From: Cerrena zonata
Lineage: Eukaryota > Basidiomycota > Agaricomycetes > Polyporales > Cerrenaceae
Direction of reading: 5' to 3'
NCBI GenBank assembly: GCA_038087015.1
Contig: JASBNA010000008.1
Span: 930,001 to 994,000 of the forward strand
Length of the DNA stretch: 64,000 bases
Positions 1 through 13,309 of the stretch are shown here, in pieces (position 1 is the stretch's first letter; every line of letters starts with the position of its first letter). The position numbers and the translations under genes are program-made. The notes beneath the pieces were generated by a model. That model was given only the letters and a program-made list of their open reading frames with translations, did not search any database and was not told where the DNA came from.

Positions 1-2740
1 TATATTGCGCCAGAGGTACAGTCCTTGAGGAATGGTCCTAGGAACCACGCAAAGGCCGATATGTACAGTCTCGGGGTAAGATAATCATATTTCATTCCCT
101 AGCATTCTTCCGCTGACCATGATGCCAGATCGTATTTTTCGAGATGAACTATATGTTCTCAACACGTTCGGAAAGAATAGTTGTCATAGAAAGTCTTCGT
201 AAACCCGGTATATATTTCCCAAACGATTGGGAGACTCGTCGTTCGCGACAAAGACAAAGTAAATCTTTCGACCCTTCTCATTTTTATAGTTTCTAACACT
301 CGTTAAAGTTATCACTTGGCTACTTCAGCACAACCCCAACGATCGTCCCACAGCTTTAGAGTTATCGCAGAGTTCTCTGCTGCCTCCTAGAATGGAGGAT
401 GAATACTTCAAGAGTGCTCTGAAAATGATGGGTTCGTACATTATGTTCTTAATCTTAACTTTGCTTATAAGAAACATTTGTCAGTGAAACCCGATTCGCC
501 ACATTATCAGGCTGTGCTGTCGACATTATTCAGTCAGACAGTGAAGCCCGCTCGAGCATACCTTTACGATGCGGACGTAGATATGTCAGAGAGTGCAACA
601 CTCAATGGCATCGTGCACGATCGGATGGCACAGATCTTCCGGTTGCATGGCGCTATCGAGATGGAACCTACTCTACTCATTCCAGTGATCAACCTTGACG
701 ATGAACAGACCAAATCAACATTCCTCGACCGCCACGGTGAAATTTTATCGTTGCCGAACAATGCCCTTACACCCTTCGCTCGCCTTGCAGCCAGATCCAA
801 CATTCGCAGGATCAAAAGGTACCACATGGGGGATGTATATAAACCGATGTATGTCTTCCGTCTATCTGTATTTATCTCAAGTCTTCTGATTACCTCTCTC
901 GAAGTGTGACGCCTGGTCATCCCAAGGCTATGAAGACAGCTGTCTTCGATATCATCACTCCCGATGTCACTAATGGATCAATAGCTGCCGCTGCGGAAGC
1001 AATTGCAATCTTGGATAGTTGTCTGGATACATTCGCGGGTCTCAGCGGGTACGAAATACATATATCGCATTCAAAAGGTGAATATTATAAAACTTATAGC
1101 GGAAAACAAAGACTGACCCATATTGAAGTGTATGATGTTGCTCTAAGCCGTGTCTCTACCGAGCTACGGGCGGAAGTACTACGTGTTTTGGACCAGACAA
1201 AGTCCTCACAGTCTCAGAAACGGTCCATCCTACTACGAAAAGGGTATACCGCGGAACGTTGTAGACGAACTCGAGGTTTTGATGGAGATTGGTATGCATT
1301 GGCCTTCTATTATTATAATAATAGACATTCATATCTGACCGCCTGATGAAGACGAGGATGTTGATAACATAATCGCGAAACTGGAGAAGATTTCTCCCCA
1401 TCTTCTAGCCCTCCTTAGAGGGCCGATTGAAGACATACGACGGTGTATCCAGTTCGCAACGGCTGCGGGTATTACTCGGCCCATCTTCTTCCAACCTCTC
1501 TTCATGTTGAACAGCCCTGATAATCACTTCAAAGACGGTCTTTGTTTCGAGGTGATTAGACGACATAAACGTTCCGATGTTCTTGCGTTTGGTGGCCGGT
1601 GAGTCACATGTACTTATGGCAAAACCGAAGCATATCATTAATTTTGTAGTTATGATCACATTATCGCGCGCCATTCCTCACCCAAGCCCAAATGGGATTC
1701 CGTATGTGCTATTGCTGTACAAATCAACTTGGATAAGATTACTGCCGCACTGGCCTCCTTCCAGAGCACGGCGCAAAAGACTCTCCTGAAAGAACGCCGC
1801 TCCTATGGCTATTGGAGTCCCCGACGATGCGATGTTTATATTGTCTCTCATCAAGAGGGTCATATTGCCGATCGTTTCGAAATCGTTGCGTGGCTTTGGC
1901 AAAACAACATCAGTGCAGACTTGATGTACGAATACGGACTGAGAGATGCCGAGCATGAAAATGTAGTTGACCAGTGCTCTAGAGAGGGTATTTTGTGAGT
2001 GATTTCGTGGTTCTTTCTTTTTAGACGTGCGTTGACCAGAACTAGATTCATTGTCTACCCACGACCACGAAACGCTCGTCGAGATCAACCTGCATTCAAA
2101 GTAAAGAGTGTTCTCAGAGGTACTGAGTACGAAGGTAACATTTACTCTCATCGTAAGATGACTATAGTCTAACATATAACGTAGTTTCCCGCCAAGAGTT
2201 GCTTACGTTCCTAACTCAGCAAATCGCTGAACAAAAGCGTATTGATGCTGGACTCTCCGGTGTTCCTTCCATAGTCGAAGGTCCACAGAGCGCTGCTGCT
2301 ATAAAGGAGGCTAATACTGGTGTTGATGTACAACTCGTACTTCCTACAGATGCCAAAAAGCAAAGAAAGCACAAACAGATGTTTCTAGACCGAAGTGAGC
2401 TCAATTATCGTTTGTAAGGTATATATTGTCCGATATATACTCATATCATTTTACAGCATTCGACTATGGCGTGCAGCTGAAGAACACGTTGTTGCAATCG
2501 GGAATGCCTGTCCTTGGTGTCGATGTGCCGTCGTCTGTTTTCGAGGGGATGAGTAGGAATAATGGCTGGGTGACTGATGAAGACGCTTGGAAGGCGCTTT
2601 TATCAGGCTTTTCACCGCAACATACATCTTATGCTCATCAAGTTCGTGATGCTGTACAGAGGCGGAAAGAGGATGGTCTGAAATTCCTTATATTATTTGC
2701 AGTTCGTGAGGAACGAGCTGCTTTGTTGACGTTGTCCTAA
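1..2740 (+). CDS. GCN2: eIF2-alpha kinase GCN2, C-terminal part (5' end outside window; one internal frameshift)
   Basis: GCN2 phosphorylates eIF2alpha when uncharged tRNA binds its HisRS-like domain (family knowledge). The window opens inside the kinase domain: YIAPEVQ, then KADMYSLG, then VFFEMNYMFSTRSERI and HNPNDRPTALEL. The histidyl-tRNA synthetase-like domain follows (NALTPFARLAARSNIRRIKRY, FGGRYDHIIA). The ribosome-binding/dimerisation tail ends in the typical FAVREERAALLTL. Exons whose phases all close: 1-75, 129-258, 309-431, 485-848, 905-1077, 1129-1291, 1352-1598, 1650-1994, 2025-2134, 2185-2394, 2457-2740. Exon 6 carries one extra base near 1238-1246 (AAAAGGG). The frame changes there from QSQKRSILLRKG to GIPRNVVDELEVL, both of which look GCN2-like. 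A sequence error is more likely than loss of a conserved kinase. The kinase N-lobe and RWD domain lie upstream of the window. Confidence 0.93.
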
Positions 2741-5700
2741 TTAATATTAACGTGTATCATTTAGACGGATGTATTTTATATATTATATGTAATCACGTTG
2801 TTGCTTCCTGTTACCAAGCTGATACTATCATACAATATGCGTAGCAAATGCAACCTGACGTTTTCAAGCCCGAGTCCCATCATCGACGATAGTATCATCT
2901 TAAGTTGAGTGTATCTCGGCTCTATCAGTCTATGTGGTGTGGAGAGTCGGGGTTCTGTATCATCCATTGCCAATCTATCACGTCTGGATGATACTGTGAG
3001 GCGCGCGCTGCAATTTCTCAGGTAGTAGGTTACAGGTGAGGAGAGAGGAGGGAATGATGTATATCCTAGCCATGTTGACTCGAGGTTTCCTCCCTACATT
3101 GCATTTTGTAAATTCGATTAATGTAAGAAAGTACTAGTACTGTAATCATGTAGCCACACTCATTTACTTTTACTTCGTACATATTTGTTATCTACACCTC
3201 AACGTTCAACGGGTTTGTCCTAGTACTGACGGCAACTGCCGATGCGGGTGTTCTTGCTTGTGTCTGTTTGACTCAGAAGCTTTTGCAATACAACAACAAA
3301 CAACCAGTGCTGTCACAGTCGAGTTTCAAGTTGGCCATTTGAATTCGGAACCACTTAAGTTAGTTGTCCCCTCTTGACCGATCCTCTGTAGCTTTGAACC
3401 TAGATCTATGATATCGAAGTGCTACAACTGCTGGTGTTTCCCGACCCGCTATTCTGGTCATCCCATGTGCTGGGCAGTGGGAAGATTGTGATCAGTATGT
3501 CATACTCGGATACAAGCCGCAAATCCGGGAGATGTGTACTACATCAGATCCATGATAGAACAAGTTTGCGTACGTATTTGTGTTACTGACTCTTACTCGG
3601 CTCAGGGTATGCTTCCTCTTCTCGCTGATTCTAGTCCCTTCATGCAGCTTAGCAAGAAACGACCAGTAGAAGCTGCATGACCCAGATGACCAATGTAATA
3701 TACTAGTTCCCCGTATTGTACTCTTCCAGAGCTCTGACCTCATGCTATACACGCCCAGTGTGTTTTCAGTCAGTCAATGCAAGTGGGAGATTAAACTCAC
3801 GCAAGGAGTAGGTCCGCGAACCTCGTGACTGACCCTTCGCTCACCACTGGAGATATTCCGCTCTCAGGCACCGGAGTTATTCGTCGATGTCTGTTACGAC
3901 GTCGCTGTCAGCGAATGCAAGTCCGACATCTGCGTTTACATCTCTTCATATTGCGGGACGTCTGACATTGTGTTGCACAGGACGTAGACTCGGAAGTCGT
4001 TTGATATTTGACTGCTCCGCGAACCCTTGATCTCAACCATGTACTACAAATATCTTAGGATTAACAGCATGATGCAAGCACATCGGCGGATATCCGTGCT
4101 AGATCCACTGGTGCTTGCAGAGGACAGATGCTCTGTGGTGGATTCAACGAAGGTTCCCTGTATGAATTGAAATCAGATGTCCATGGGTTATCTCAACCTT
4201 CCTGATACCACCCCTGACTTTTACTCCACTTCATCTATAGCTTTGTACCCATCGGTATCTCGAGAACTCTCATACCACCCTGTGACTGAAGGTGTAAACG
4301 TTCGAACAGAACGATTTACGTTGATATTACCCCACTTACGGTCCCATGAGCTTTCGTTTAAGGTTATGGTTATGAACTCATTTTGCGATCCAACTGCGAT
4401 CTATACATCTCACATATCAATTGGGTTACACCTTATTGGATTGATCTACTGCCAAATCAAGTCAACGTGGTGCTAGCTCACGTACCGGAACTGATGAGCT
4501 TTCGCCTGAGGTTATTCAACAGCCCGCGGATCGCGCGTACAGACATCCTCGGTGTGCTAGGAATTGCCTAAACCTTCGTGTGCTGTGCCCAACCTAGTAG
4601 ATAGATCTACTGCTGATTCGGACTGTTGCACTATTTGACTGTAGGGTCAATTTTATCTTTACTCCATTCATCGCATCTACCCGATGGTGACGTATCCGAA
4701 GCAAGCTGTTTGCGCAAGTGTTTGCGCAATCATTCGTAAGTTGTTCGCCAACTTCCGATTCCGTCTATAACATGGCTGACTGACAGGCTGTGACAGGTGA
4801 CTCAAATGACCTCCGTTCTGAAGGCATCTGTAGGGCTTTGTAACACTCCTGTGCGCACCGTGTACTGCGGATGTTGATATACGTCTATTGAATGTTGGAT
4901 AACGTTCTCAACTTGGGTGATAGGAGCCACTTCGGAGGCTATTGCGTTTCACGCATCCGAATCTCGCATTTCATGCTTCGGTACGATAACACATCCGGAA
5001 GTCGCCTGCTGTCGTTATGGTAGAAGAAGTATATCTGTGTGACGCTCCATCACCTCAGAAATGGGGGTTAGCCGCCCGATTGTGCTATAAAGTCACCGCA
5101 ATGTCTTGTCAGGAGATTGTCTCGCATCATTTCTCCCTCTTCCTTGTCCCTCCTCCTACCGTGACTCTTGGAACCATAAACATACCAACACAGTCCAATG
5201 TTAAGTGAGTTGCTCAGTCATCATTTTCACTATTGCCCATGATACCTTCCACGTCGTCCCCGGCTATGGAGACAACCCCACACCGAACTTTCGGGCCACG
5301 AACTCAGATGTTATGTTAACTCCTCAGTTGAGGAAGTCAATGTCCGCTGAGTTGTGGCGGCCGCAAGGATTGGTGTGGGCTAATCTTCAGCGGTGTAGAA
5401 CTTGGGGATACTGGGTCAGACTGAACATCCTTTCTATCACCTTGTCTCGCAGGTTTCGGCGGCATTTCATGCTTGCTCACACTACACATTCTCGACAAAG
5501 GGAGGGCTTCCCTTCCTGCATCATCGAAGCGGTTCATATTGGTATAGATAGCGGATGGGAAGTCGCGATACCGGTAAGACAATAGGCCGAAATCGGCTCT
5601 ACCGTCACATGTACTAACTATTCCACAGAGCGTTCGTCCAATAATTGTCTATCAAATTCAGATTGACCTCTTATCCTCTTTCCTTCGTTGGTAGGAGCTG

Positions 5701-7043
5701 GTGGCCACTAGTTACCTAACACGTCCTGAACGCAATGTTGGACGTTGTGTGACACAGTTACGGGCCTTGAAACGTTGAAGGTTGATTCAATCTTCATGAT
5801 TGCCGCCAATCTGTGGCCGCGCAGCAGTTAAATCGGTTCTAGGTCGATCAAGAGGGTGCCTTACCTTCGATAGCTGACGGTGTAGTGAAGGATGTGCCTC
5901 GGCTTTAGGGCAATCAAGCATGACTTCAGGTGTCTGTTAAGGTGGACGTGGCTGACTGTTTAACTTCTGTCGCATTGGAAATATTAGAGTTGTCTGTAAT
6001 ATCCCGTCCTCGCGGAGCTACGTCTCAATGTGCTGCATAATTTTGCCAGTTCTCATTCAATAGCCTCGTTGTCGTTGGGTCAAGTAATATTTGTTTCTGA
6101 CGTCTGTAAATGACGTGAAACATGTAATGATTGCAAATGATGCAGTGCATATCGGAATATTACTACAATCATTGTTATGATAATTCTCGATAGTGTATAT
6201 GTCGAAAGGGCCAGAGCTCCTCCATTAAGAATGCAGGTATAAGCGGATTTTCCGTCGATGGTCCGACTATAACTCATACGCACGCTATGTATATACTGTG
6301 AGCACGTCCAATAGGACATACTTCTAGGCCAGAAGTGGAGTCAATGCGGTAGCAAAATCGAAGGGTCGCACGAGGGACAGAACCTTCGACCATGGAAGAC
6401 ACAAGAGTGTACCAGATAGGCTTCATAACTTGTTCTCAGGAGTAGACAGGAAGAGTCGCAGGAGATGGAAGGGAGAGATTTATGCTTCTATGGAGACGGA
6501 AGGATTGGGCGATAGGTTGCATATAGATTTTGGACTGTAATAGATTGAACATGAGGCTTTGTGCTTCGATGAGCAAGCCGTTCAATTAGCCTACCGAGTC
6601 AGGAGTCGTCTCTGTTTGTGCTTGATGTGGAATTATGAAGCAGATCTGCGACTACAAGTACTACTCACCGTGACTATCCGCCTCGGGACCTATAAGTTGG
6701 CCCGCATGAAGCTTCCTAAATTTGTTCGATGTAATCTTGTAAATAGACCTTTATGATTGCCTCTGACTAAGTCTGTCATTCAAACGTAGAGGCTAGCAAG
6801 ATATTACTGAAGGGCCTCCCTCTGTAATACCAAATTTTAATTTCGACATTATTCTATCGCAAGATAAGTATTCAGGCCATTTGTAAGCTGTAGGAAGGAG
6901 TCGGTGCCGAAAGGGGAAAGTTCGGCACCGCGATGATTCGATCGGAGCTTAAAATAAGGAGCCCAAGGGAGAAGATTTGGTGAACACATCCCCATCGACA
7001 CCCTCAAGCCCGCCTCAAGCACCTTCACGACCCAGCAACAACA
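2741..7043. other. 4.3-kb stretch without a recognisable gene
   Basis: Only short ORFs on both strands, with no shared reading frame across plausible introns and no recognisable motif. The first ~300 bases are probably the 3' UTR of GCN2. The last ~100 bases are the promoter and leader of the eL8 gene. I see no terminal repeats, tRNA or low-complexity array in it. It may be decayed sequence, but I could not assign it to any family. Confidence 0.5.
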
Positions 7044-8374
7044 ATGGTGAGCCTTAGAACGATTGTATGCCGTCGTAATGTGTATCTGGAGCCTACAAAC
7101 CACCGGAATTCTGCAAATTCATGAAGATACAAGTTGGATGGTACGCTACACGGTCGGATGACACTCATATTAGTTCACTGATTTTGGGATACAGTTCTTT
7201 AAACTGCAGGATTCTGTGTGTCAGCACACAATGCTTGTCTACCTCGAGTAGAATTAAGCACGATGCTGTGCTTGTTACTCTCCCCACCGTCGTGGGGATC
7301 CAGAGTACAAGCGTTAGAGCTCCGGATACATAGCGCGATGGCAGTTTTCATACTGTTTTCACACAACGCTCATGTATTCGTCTCAATGACCAGCCCCCCA
7401 AAGCCAAGTCCACCGGTAAGAAGCCTGCTGCCGCCCCCTTCGGTGCCAGCAAGGGCACCAAGACTCAGAAGAACCCTCTCTTCGAGTCCCGTCCCAAGAA
7501 CTTCGGTATTGGTGTGTACAAGTCCCTTTTCACATGCCAAACCACTTCGTTAATTATAATACATAGGCCAGGACATCCAACCCAAGACCGACTTGACTCG
7601 CTTCGTCAAGTGGCCCGAATATGTCCGCCTCCAACGCCAAAAGGTTATCCTCAACCAGCGTCTCAAGGTCCCCCCCGCTATTGCTCAGTTCACCCACACT
7701 CTCGACAAAAACACTGCTACTCAGTTGTTCAAGCTCCTCAACAAGTACCGCCCTGAGACCAAACAGGAGAAGAAGGCTCGTCTCGAAGCTGTCGCCAAGG
7801 CCACCGCTGAGGAGAAGGAGGCTCAAGCCAAGGTACGCTTGCTGCTCATCAGCTATAGGTATTCAAATTCACCATCCTTGCGTCACAGGACTCCAAGAAG
7901 CCACTTTTCGTTAAGTACGGTTTGAACCACTGTGTCGCCCTCATTGAGGCCAAGAAGGCATCTCTCGTTGTCATCGCTCATGATGTCGATCCCATTGAGC
8001 TCGTCGTCTTCCTCCCTGCCCTCTGCCGCAAGATGGGTGTCCCATACGTCATCGTCAAGGGCAAGGCTCGTCTCGGTACGGTTGTTCACAAGAAGACCGC
8101 TGCTGTCGTCACTCTCCAAGACGTCAAGTCTGAGGACCAACGCGAGCTCGCTACTCTTGTCAGCGCCGCCAAGGCCAACTTGTATGTCATTCTTCATATT
8201 CCGTCATATGACTGTCCTGTTTATATCATTCTCTTCTATAGCTCCGACAAGTATGACGAACAACGCCGTCAATGGGGTGGAGGTCTCCGTGGCAACAAGT
8301 CTGCTCAAATGCTCCGTAAGCGTGCTAAGGCTGCTGGCCAGACCCTCTCCCTCGCCGCGGCTCAGAAGCTCTAA
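7044..8374 (+). CDS. RPL8: 60S ribosomal protein eL8 (yeast L8 / human L7a)
   Basis: Structural protein of the cytosolic large ribosomal subunit. The spliced protein (270 codons) begins [18 protein letters not shown] and runs through [31 protein letters not shown] and [16 protein letters not shown]. It also has the near-invariant [20 protein letters not shown] and [15 protein letters not shown] blocks. Exons: 7044-7046, 7394-7511, 7567-7832, 7889-8181, 8243-8374. The first coding exon appears to be the ATG alone, followed directly by a 347-nt intron (GTGAGC ... CCAG). This gives the canonical MPPK start with the frame preserved. Codons are strongly C-biased at third positions, as expected of a highly expressed gene. 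The remaining introns are 55-61 nt. The gene is intact. Confidence 0.95.
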
Positions 8375-8879
8375 GCTGTCTGTGCCAATTGATGCCGGGT
8401 GTGGAGTCGATTGGTCTACTGGTGCAAGGGCTCTATACTATTCAGTAAATCAAAAGGTGGATTTGGACACCATCATGCTGAGCTATTGTCGAGACATATC
8501 ATTTTATGCTGTATGCTTTGCTATACATGTTTCTGGCTTTCAAGCCTTATCACATCATGCTCACGGTCAAGGTCACGCCGAGTGGTGGAGACTTGATGAG
8601 GTATTTTGCATAGAGACCAATGCATTGACAGGCGTATTTGTACATCTACCATATGAAAATGTGTGAAGGAAGGATTAGATTGCAGCGGGTAAAAGAAAAG
8701 TGAAAAAGATAAAAGTGCAATCGGAGGAAATAAAAATTCCAAGCAACTAGATACGTCAAGCAGTCATGAAGCGTTCATAGTGTCCAAGTCGTTAGGTCGT
8801 CATTCGTGAAACTCGTATCTGAGGTCTCGGGTCGAAGGTGTCGCCCCTGCAATCATCGTATCCTGTTCTCCATCCCCTT
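8375..8879. other. Convergent 3' intergenic region
   Basis: Lies between the stop codons of eL8 (+) and the 433-aa protein gene (-), so it should hold both 3' UTRs. An A-rich stretch sits near 8690-8740. I see no other feature; the ORFs here overlap the eL8 trailer and are not convincing. Confidence 0.5.
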
Positions 8880-10242
8880 TCACAAGGTCAAATCCCGGAA
8901 TTTCGGCATGGTGTCAACGAAATCCCATCGACCACCCCACCCTTGTCTCTTCTCCGTCCTCAAAGTACGAGGAGTCTTGGGCACCACAACAGGCTTGACC
9001 CAGTAAGGTGCACGGGGTGACCTCACTTCCAATGCGGAAGGTTGAGCAGGAGAGAGAGGGGATTCGATCCAAGCGACGGATAAATCCAAAGGACGGGGTC
9101 TGAAGCTCATACGGAAACTGGCCATCTGTTTGGCATCGTCTCCGAGGATGGAGAGCTTGGCCAGAGTGACGGAGTCCTTGCGTTTCAACTCGTGCTCGAT
9201 GGGTTGGTTGATGGGTGAAGCAAATGGGTGGGGAGAAGGAGCTGCGGAGAGGAGGCTTTCGCTGGCGCGGCGATCTTTGGATTGGGTCGTTGCTTCGACA
9301 TGGGGTGTGTTCATAGTTAAAATCTCCTCGACGCTGTAAAAGTCACCAACAGAGCGGCTACGACGGAGAACAGATTTTCTCTTTCCACCCGGTGACATCA
9401 TGTTCTCCTGCTCAATATCATCCAATGACTTCCAGTTGATCTGGGCATCCTGAGGTTTGGGGGACATGACACCAGCCAATTTTCCTGAATCGACAGCGTC
9501 AGAGTGTTGACGGTAGAGATCGAGGTAGGTGCTGGGACCGCCGTGAACTTCTTGACCGACTTGTCCGAAAGAAGGGAAAACCATCTCTTGGGGACCTGTC
9601 TCGCCGAGACACCGAGCGAGCTTCTCCATCTTTTGCTTACGGATATCGGCATCGGTAAGTGTGGCCAGGTTAGGAACGGGAGAGATCTTGGAGAGCACTG
9701 CGGAAGGTGATATGGGAGCCAGAGTTGCTTTACTATCATGGGAAAACATCAGTTAATACATCTGAATTAATTAGGATCATGGGATTCACTAACGTCTCGA
9801 CATATGTGGGATACTTGAACGGGGATAGAGGAGACTCTTCAGACAACCGGGATGGCTGGTCAAGAGGAAGAGGCATAGGAGCCTTCTTTTTCCTCGGTTT
9901 CAACGAGACCACCCGAGGATGCATTCCACCGAACTGGCGCTTGACGCTGTTACCGCGTACAAACTGGCTCATTGGAGAATTGGTTGCAAAAGAACGAACA
10001 AAGGTCTTGGGAGAGAAGGGTGAGGCGAGAGCAGTTTCAAGACGTTCCATGATTGACGTCTCGAATCCATAACCTGAAGCCGTCGTTGGAGGGGAAACCG
10101 GTGTAGCGGGTGATTTCACCGCCTTAGAAAGCATGCCCCGGCGGGCTTCGACATTGGCGGTGGCGCTGAGGGGAGAGATGGGGGAGAGAGGAGAGAGGAA
10201 CCGACTCCCTTGATTCACGATAGCTGTGGATCTGTTGAACAT
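8880..10242 (-). CDS. Ser/Pro-rich protein of unknown function (433 aa)
   Basis: Two exons, 9794-10242 and 8880-9732, joined by a 61-nt intron. The phase closes at VETKATLAPISP. The start chosen is the first ATG (MFNRSTAIVNQG); the frame stays open upstream but without an ATG. The protein has no recognised domain. It holds many SP/TP dipeptides (SPLSPISPLS, SPATPVSPP), a basic KPRKKKAP patch around residue 125, a KRKSVLRRSRSVGDFYS segment that looks like a phospho-regulated linker, and an aromatic C-terminus (GWGGRWDFVDTMPKF). It is probably disordered. A TATA-like element lies about 230 bases upstream of the ATG. Third-position usage is coding-like. I do not recognise its function. Confidence 0.75.
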
Positions 10243-10472
10243 ATTTGGGAAACTAGCTTGCGAGGAACGTGAAAAAAAAATCGTTAGTGCGAGATGCAAA
10301 TCGACAGCAAAACGTTGCACGAGAATTCGAAAGCTAAAGACAGAAGACTCAGAGAGAGAATCAGGAACGGACCGGCCGTATGAATTCTTGGAGGAATTAG
10401 AAATTAGAAAGGGTAGAGTACCGTTACCGTCAATGGACGTGGTGAAGGAGGAAGGGTATGCTGGGCTCAAGC

Positions 10473-10482
10473 TTATATATAT
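10473..10482 (-). promoter_or_regulatory. TATA-like element for the 433-aa protein gene
   Basis: An alternating TATATATA run on the minus strand, about 230 bases upstream of the chosen ATG. That is a plausible position for a fungal TATA box with a leader of roughly 200 bases. Inferred from position and sequence only. Confidence 0.4.
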
Positions 10483-13225
10483 GCGCTTGACGACGTACTA
10501 TGATGAATCCAAGCGCATCGCATCCTGCACTGATCTTGCCTAATGCCGGGATCAAATGGACTTTAGACGCCCAACTATTTGCTCCAATTGGTGTTTCACA
10601 ATAGCTGTCTAATTAAAGTCAACATCAATTAATGGGCGTTGTGGGTGCTCTTAGTATTTTGGAGAACGTATCGTCCTTTCGTTTGAACACGTCTTGTCCG
10701 GCTAGTGTTACAGGACGACTTATCTGCAGGTGGGAACTTCTGTCCCATTGGGTGTGTGATAGGTTGACATGCGTAGATGCGAGTCGCTGATTGATCTAGC
10801 TGTCATACTGAGCTCACATCGCCACTTCAGCCTGGCTTATGTCTATTGGCGAGGCGATCAATTCTTCAAAGTCGATCGTCGTGCGGGGGCGATCTCCTAC
10901 GCTGTTTCAGTTTGAGTCGGCCGTTAGGAGAAGTGAATACTGCCGGGCCCCAGTCCAATAGATTCCAGGTACGTCCAGGATATGGACGATCGAATTAAGA
11001 TGGATGATGAGAGAGGCTATGATGATGGCTATAAATGTCCTATGGAAGTGTTGAGTGAATACATCGAATCCACAACCGATTTATGGGAAATATATCAACG
11101 GCCCAGAATAGAACAGACAATTTCATCACGGATTGTCCTCATGTATTGATCTGTCTTAAATTGGAATGTGAATATCTTTGGGAGACGGTGGCTCGGATAT
11201 TTTGGAAAAACAAGTTTACACGCACCCCTGATGTCTGAATATCTTTCCCACCGTGCAGTGTACCATCGCCACTGCCGAAAACCAGCCTGTGAATTTGCAA
11301 GGACACCAGAGGACACCCCGGTGTTGGTCATGATGGTAATATCGTACTAGCACCGAGACAGTCATCCGAGATCGGCAGATCATTGACTTGAAGTATCGAC
11401 AATTGAGTGGGGAATTCGCTAGACGTAGTGTGAGGATGGTGTTGTGTTTGATACGTCTATTCGCAAGATGACCGTCACCTCTCACAGTCTGATCACCAAA
11501 ACAAAAGGTTTGGCGTTAGCTCATGAGAATGTGACATGAAAGTTGATACTTACTAGCAACATTGACGTAATTCGTTGGAAGCGGCGTAGTGGAGCATGTG
11601 GTAATGACCGAAGCGAGAGTTTCTAGGCAACAGAAGATTATCCCTCCCAATCCCTTATTAGCTTTACAAATGTCGCAGCCCTGGTTTTTCGAGTTGAAAC
11701 TTGACGATCTATATGTTCTTGAATGTGTCATAGCATTTTAATAGAAGAAAAATTTAGTCTCGCTGACACAACCAGGTAAGGTTGTGGAATTCGACCGAGT
11801 GTAATCCCAGATTGGTCAAGATTCGACATACCGACGGCCTCGCTGGTATCGCTATCAGGGGGGAGTCCAGAAGCGATCTTCTAGATCTTCGCGTATCGCA
11901 CCTGGAATCGCAGATAATCGCAATTAATCGTTATAAGTTTGTTTCTGAGGTAGCCTTATGTGTGTAGAATGACGGTAAGCACCTACAACAACGTTGTACT
12001 CGGTTGCCATCATCCAACGTGGCGTCTGAGGTCAAGGCACTAGCGTTTTGGATGATTTTCGAGCCGAACACAGTGATAAAGTTATCCGCAATGTCCGAAT
12101 TATCCTGGACGAGTGTTTGGTAAGACCGACTCGGATCGGTGGCATTTATGGTGCCTAGACCCGAGGTAGGATTGGGTCAAATATGGTAATCACTTTGAAT
12201 CCTAACATGAGCAAATTCAACCAGCGCCCTGCTTGGCGACCGAGAATGCTCAGTCATTATACTACCGTCACGACAGTGCGTACATGCCATAAGCTGGAAC
12301 TCAGGTTATTCTCTAATTACTACTCGGAAAGCTATATTATAGCGTAAGGTTACGATACTGACGGATGTCACAACTTACTTTCGTGACTGACTCACGGCAC
12401 TAGATACGTACTACCTGAGTGCTATCAGGCGTAGATAGTTCTCGGTGTTCAATGTGAGCAAATACTCGTCAGACTAATGAAGATGGGAAGTAACAGATAT
12501 TATGTTCACTCAGACAGATTACGTTTGCGCGTACTAGGTCAATACAGTGTTCCACATGGTCGCAGCGGCAGATCGATCCGAAGAATAGACGGGTTCGCAT
12601 CTACCCCGCAACGAGCATTCTCTGCTAACCTCCTCTAGGATTGGAAAGTACTCTATACTACTTCAACGGGCCCTTGTCAAGATTATGAACTGTACCGGAA
12701 GAGCAGGTAGTTGCTCTGGAGAATGCCGGTTTAGAGTGAAAATTATCCATACGTTGCTTCCTGCTGCATCACATGGTGTCTCAGCTTGGATTTTAACTGT
12801 TGATCCCCTCTTGCCAAGCCCTTTTGTCTTCAAAGCTCCCAGAACCGATGGTCATCATCACTTTTATCGGACTTTTCATGGCAGTATCCATGTTTGCGTC
12901 TCAACAACCCACACGACGCACATCCAACATTGTCAGGGAGGTCTTATGGTTGCTTGACATCAACCTTGTGGACATTCCGTCTGTGCCGTTCATGTAACTC
13001 ATGCTATTCCGCCTCACAAGACTTCTTTATCTCGTTGAATAGTGTTGAATGACGCCTCATCTCACGTGGGCTTACACTACCAAGCCAACCCTCACTCAAT
13101 TCAACCGTTGGTTACTCCTCCGCGCCAAGACTTACGGATATAAGTTCACATGGAATGTTAAAGAAAATTGTTATCACTGGCGGATGAAGCATATGTCATA
13201 CTTGACCGACAGTGCTTAGGTTTTG
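10483..13225. other. Gene-poor region between the 433-aa protein and metalloprotease genes
   Basis: About 2.7 kb with only short, unsupported ORFs. One around 12800-12997 encodes a short hydrophobic stretch (VIITFIGLFMAVSMFA), but neither strand gives a consistent spliced model. No repeats or RNA genes were seen. Confidence 0.45.
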
Positions 13226-13233
13226 TATAAATA
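13226..13233 (+). promoter_or_regulatory. TATA box of the metalloprotease gene
   Basis: TATAAATA lies 77 bases upstream of the ATG of the M43-type protease gene, in the expected orientation and spacing for a strong fungal core promoter. Confidence 0.55.
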
Positions 13234-13309
13234 CAAGACACAAACCTCTTGTTTTCTTCAGCGGTTCAGGTTCAGCTCCGTTATTCAGTCCTATTTCACG
13301 GTTACCACC

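Noticed and set aside
564..920. 118-codon minus-strand ORF over GCN2
   Set aside because: Lies antisense to well-supported GCN2 exons; no motif of its own.
5017..5585. Overlapping plus-strand ORFs of 63 and 126 codons
   Set aside because: No conserved motif, no shared frame across an intron, and an equally long antisense ORF in the same place.
7932..8666. 244-codon ORF overlapping eL8
   Set aside because: It is another frame of the eL8 exons, Ser/Leu-rich as expected from the third-position bias of a highly expressed gene.
12685..12997. Possible small membrane protein
   Set aside because: One short hydrophobic stretch only; two frames compete and no promoter, splice or family evidence was found.
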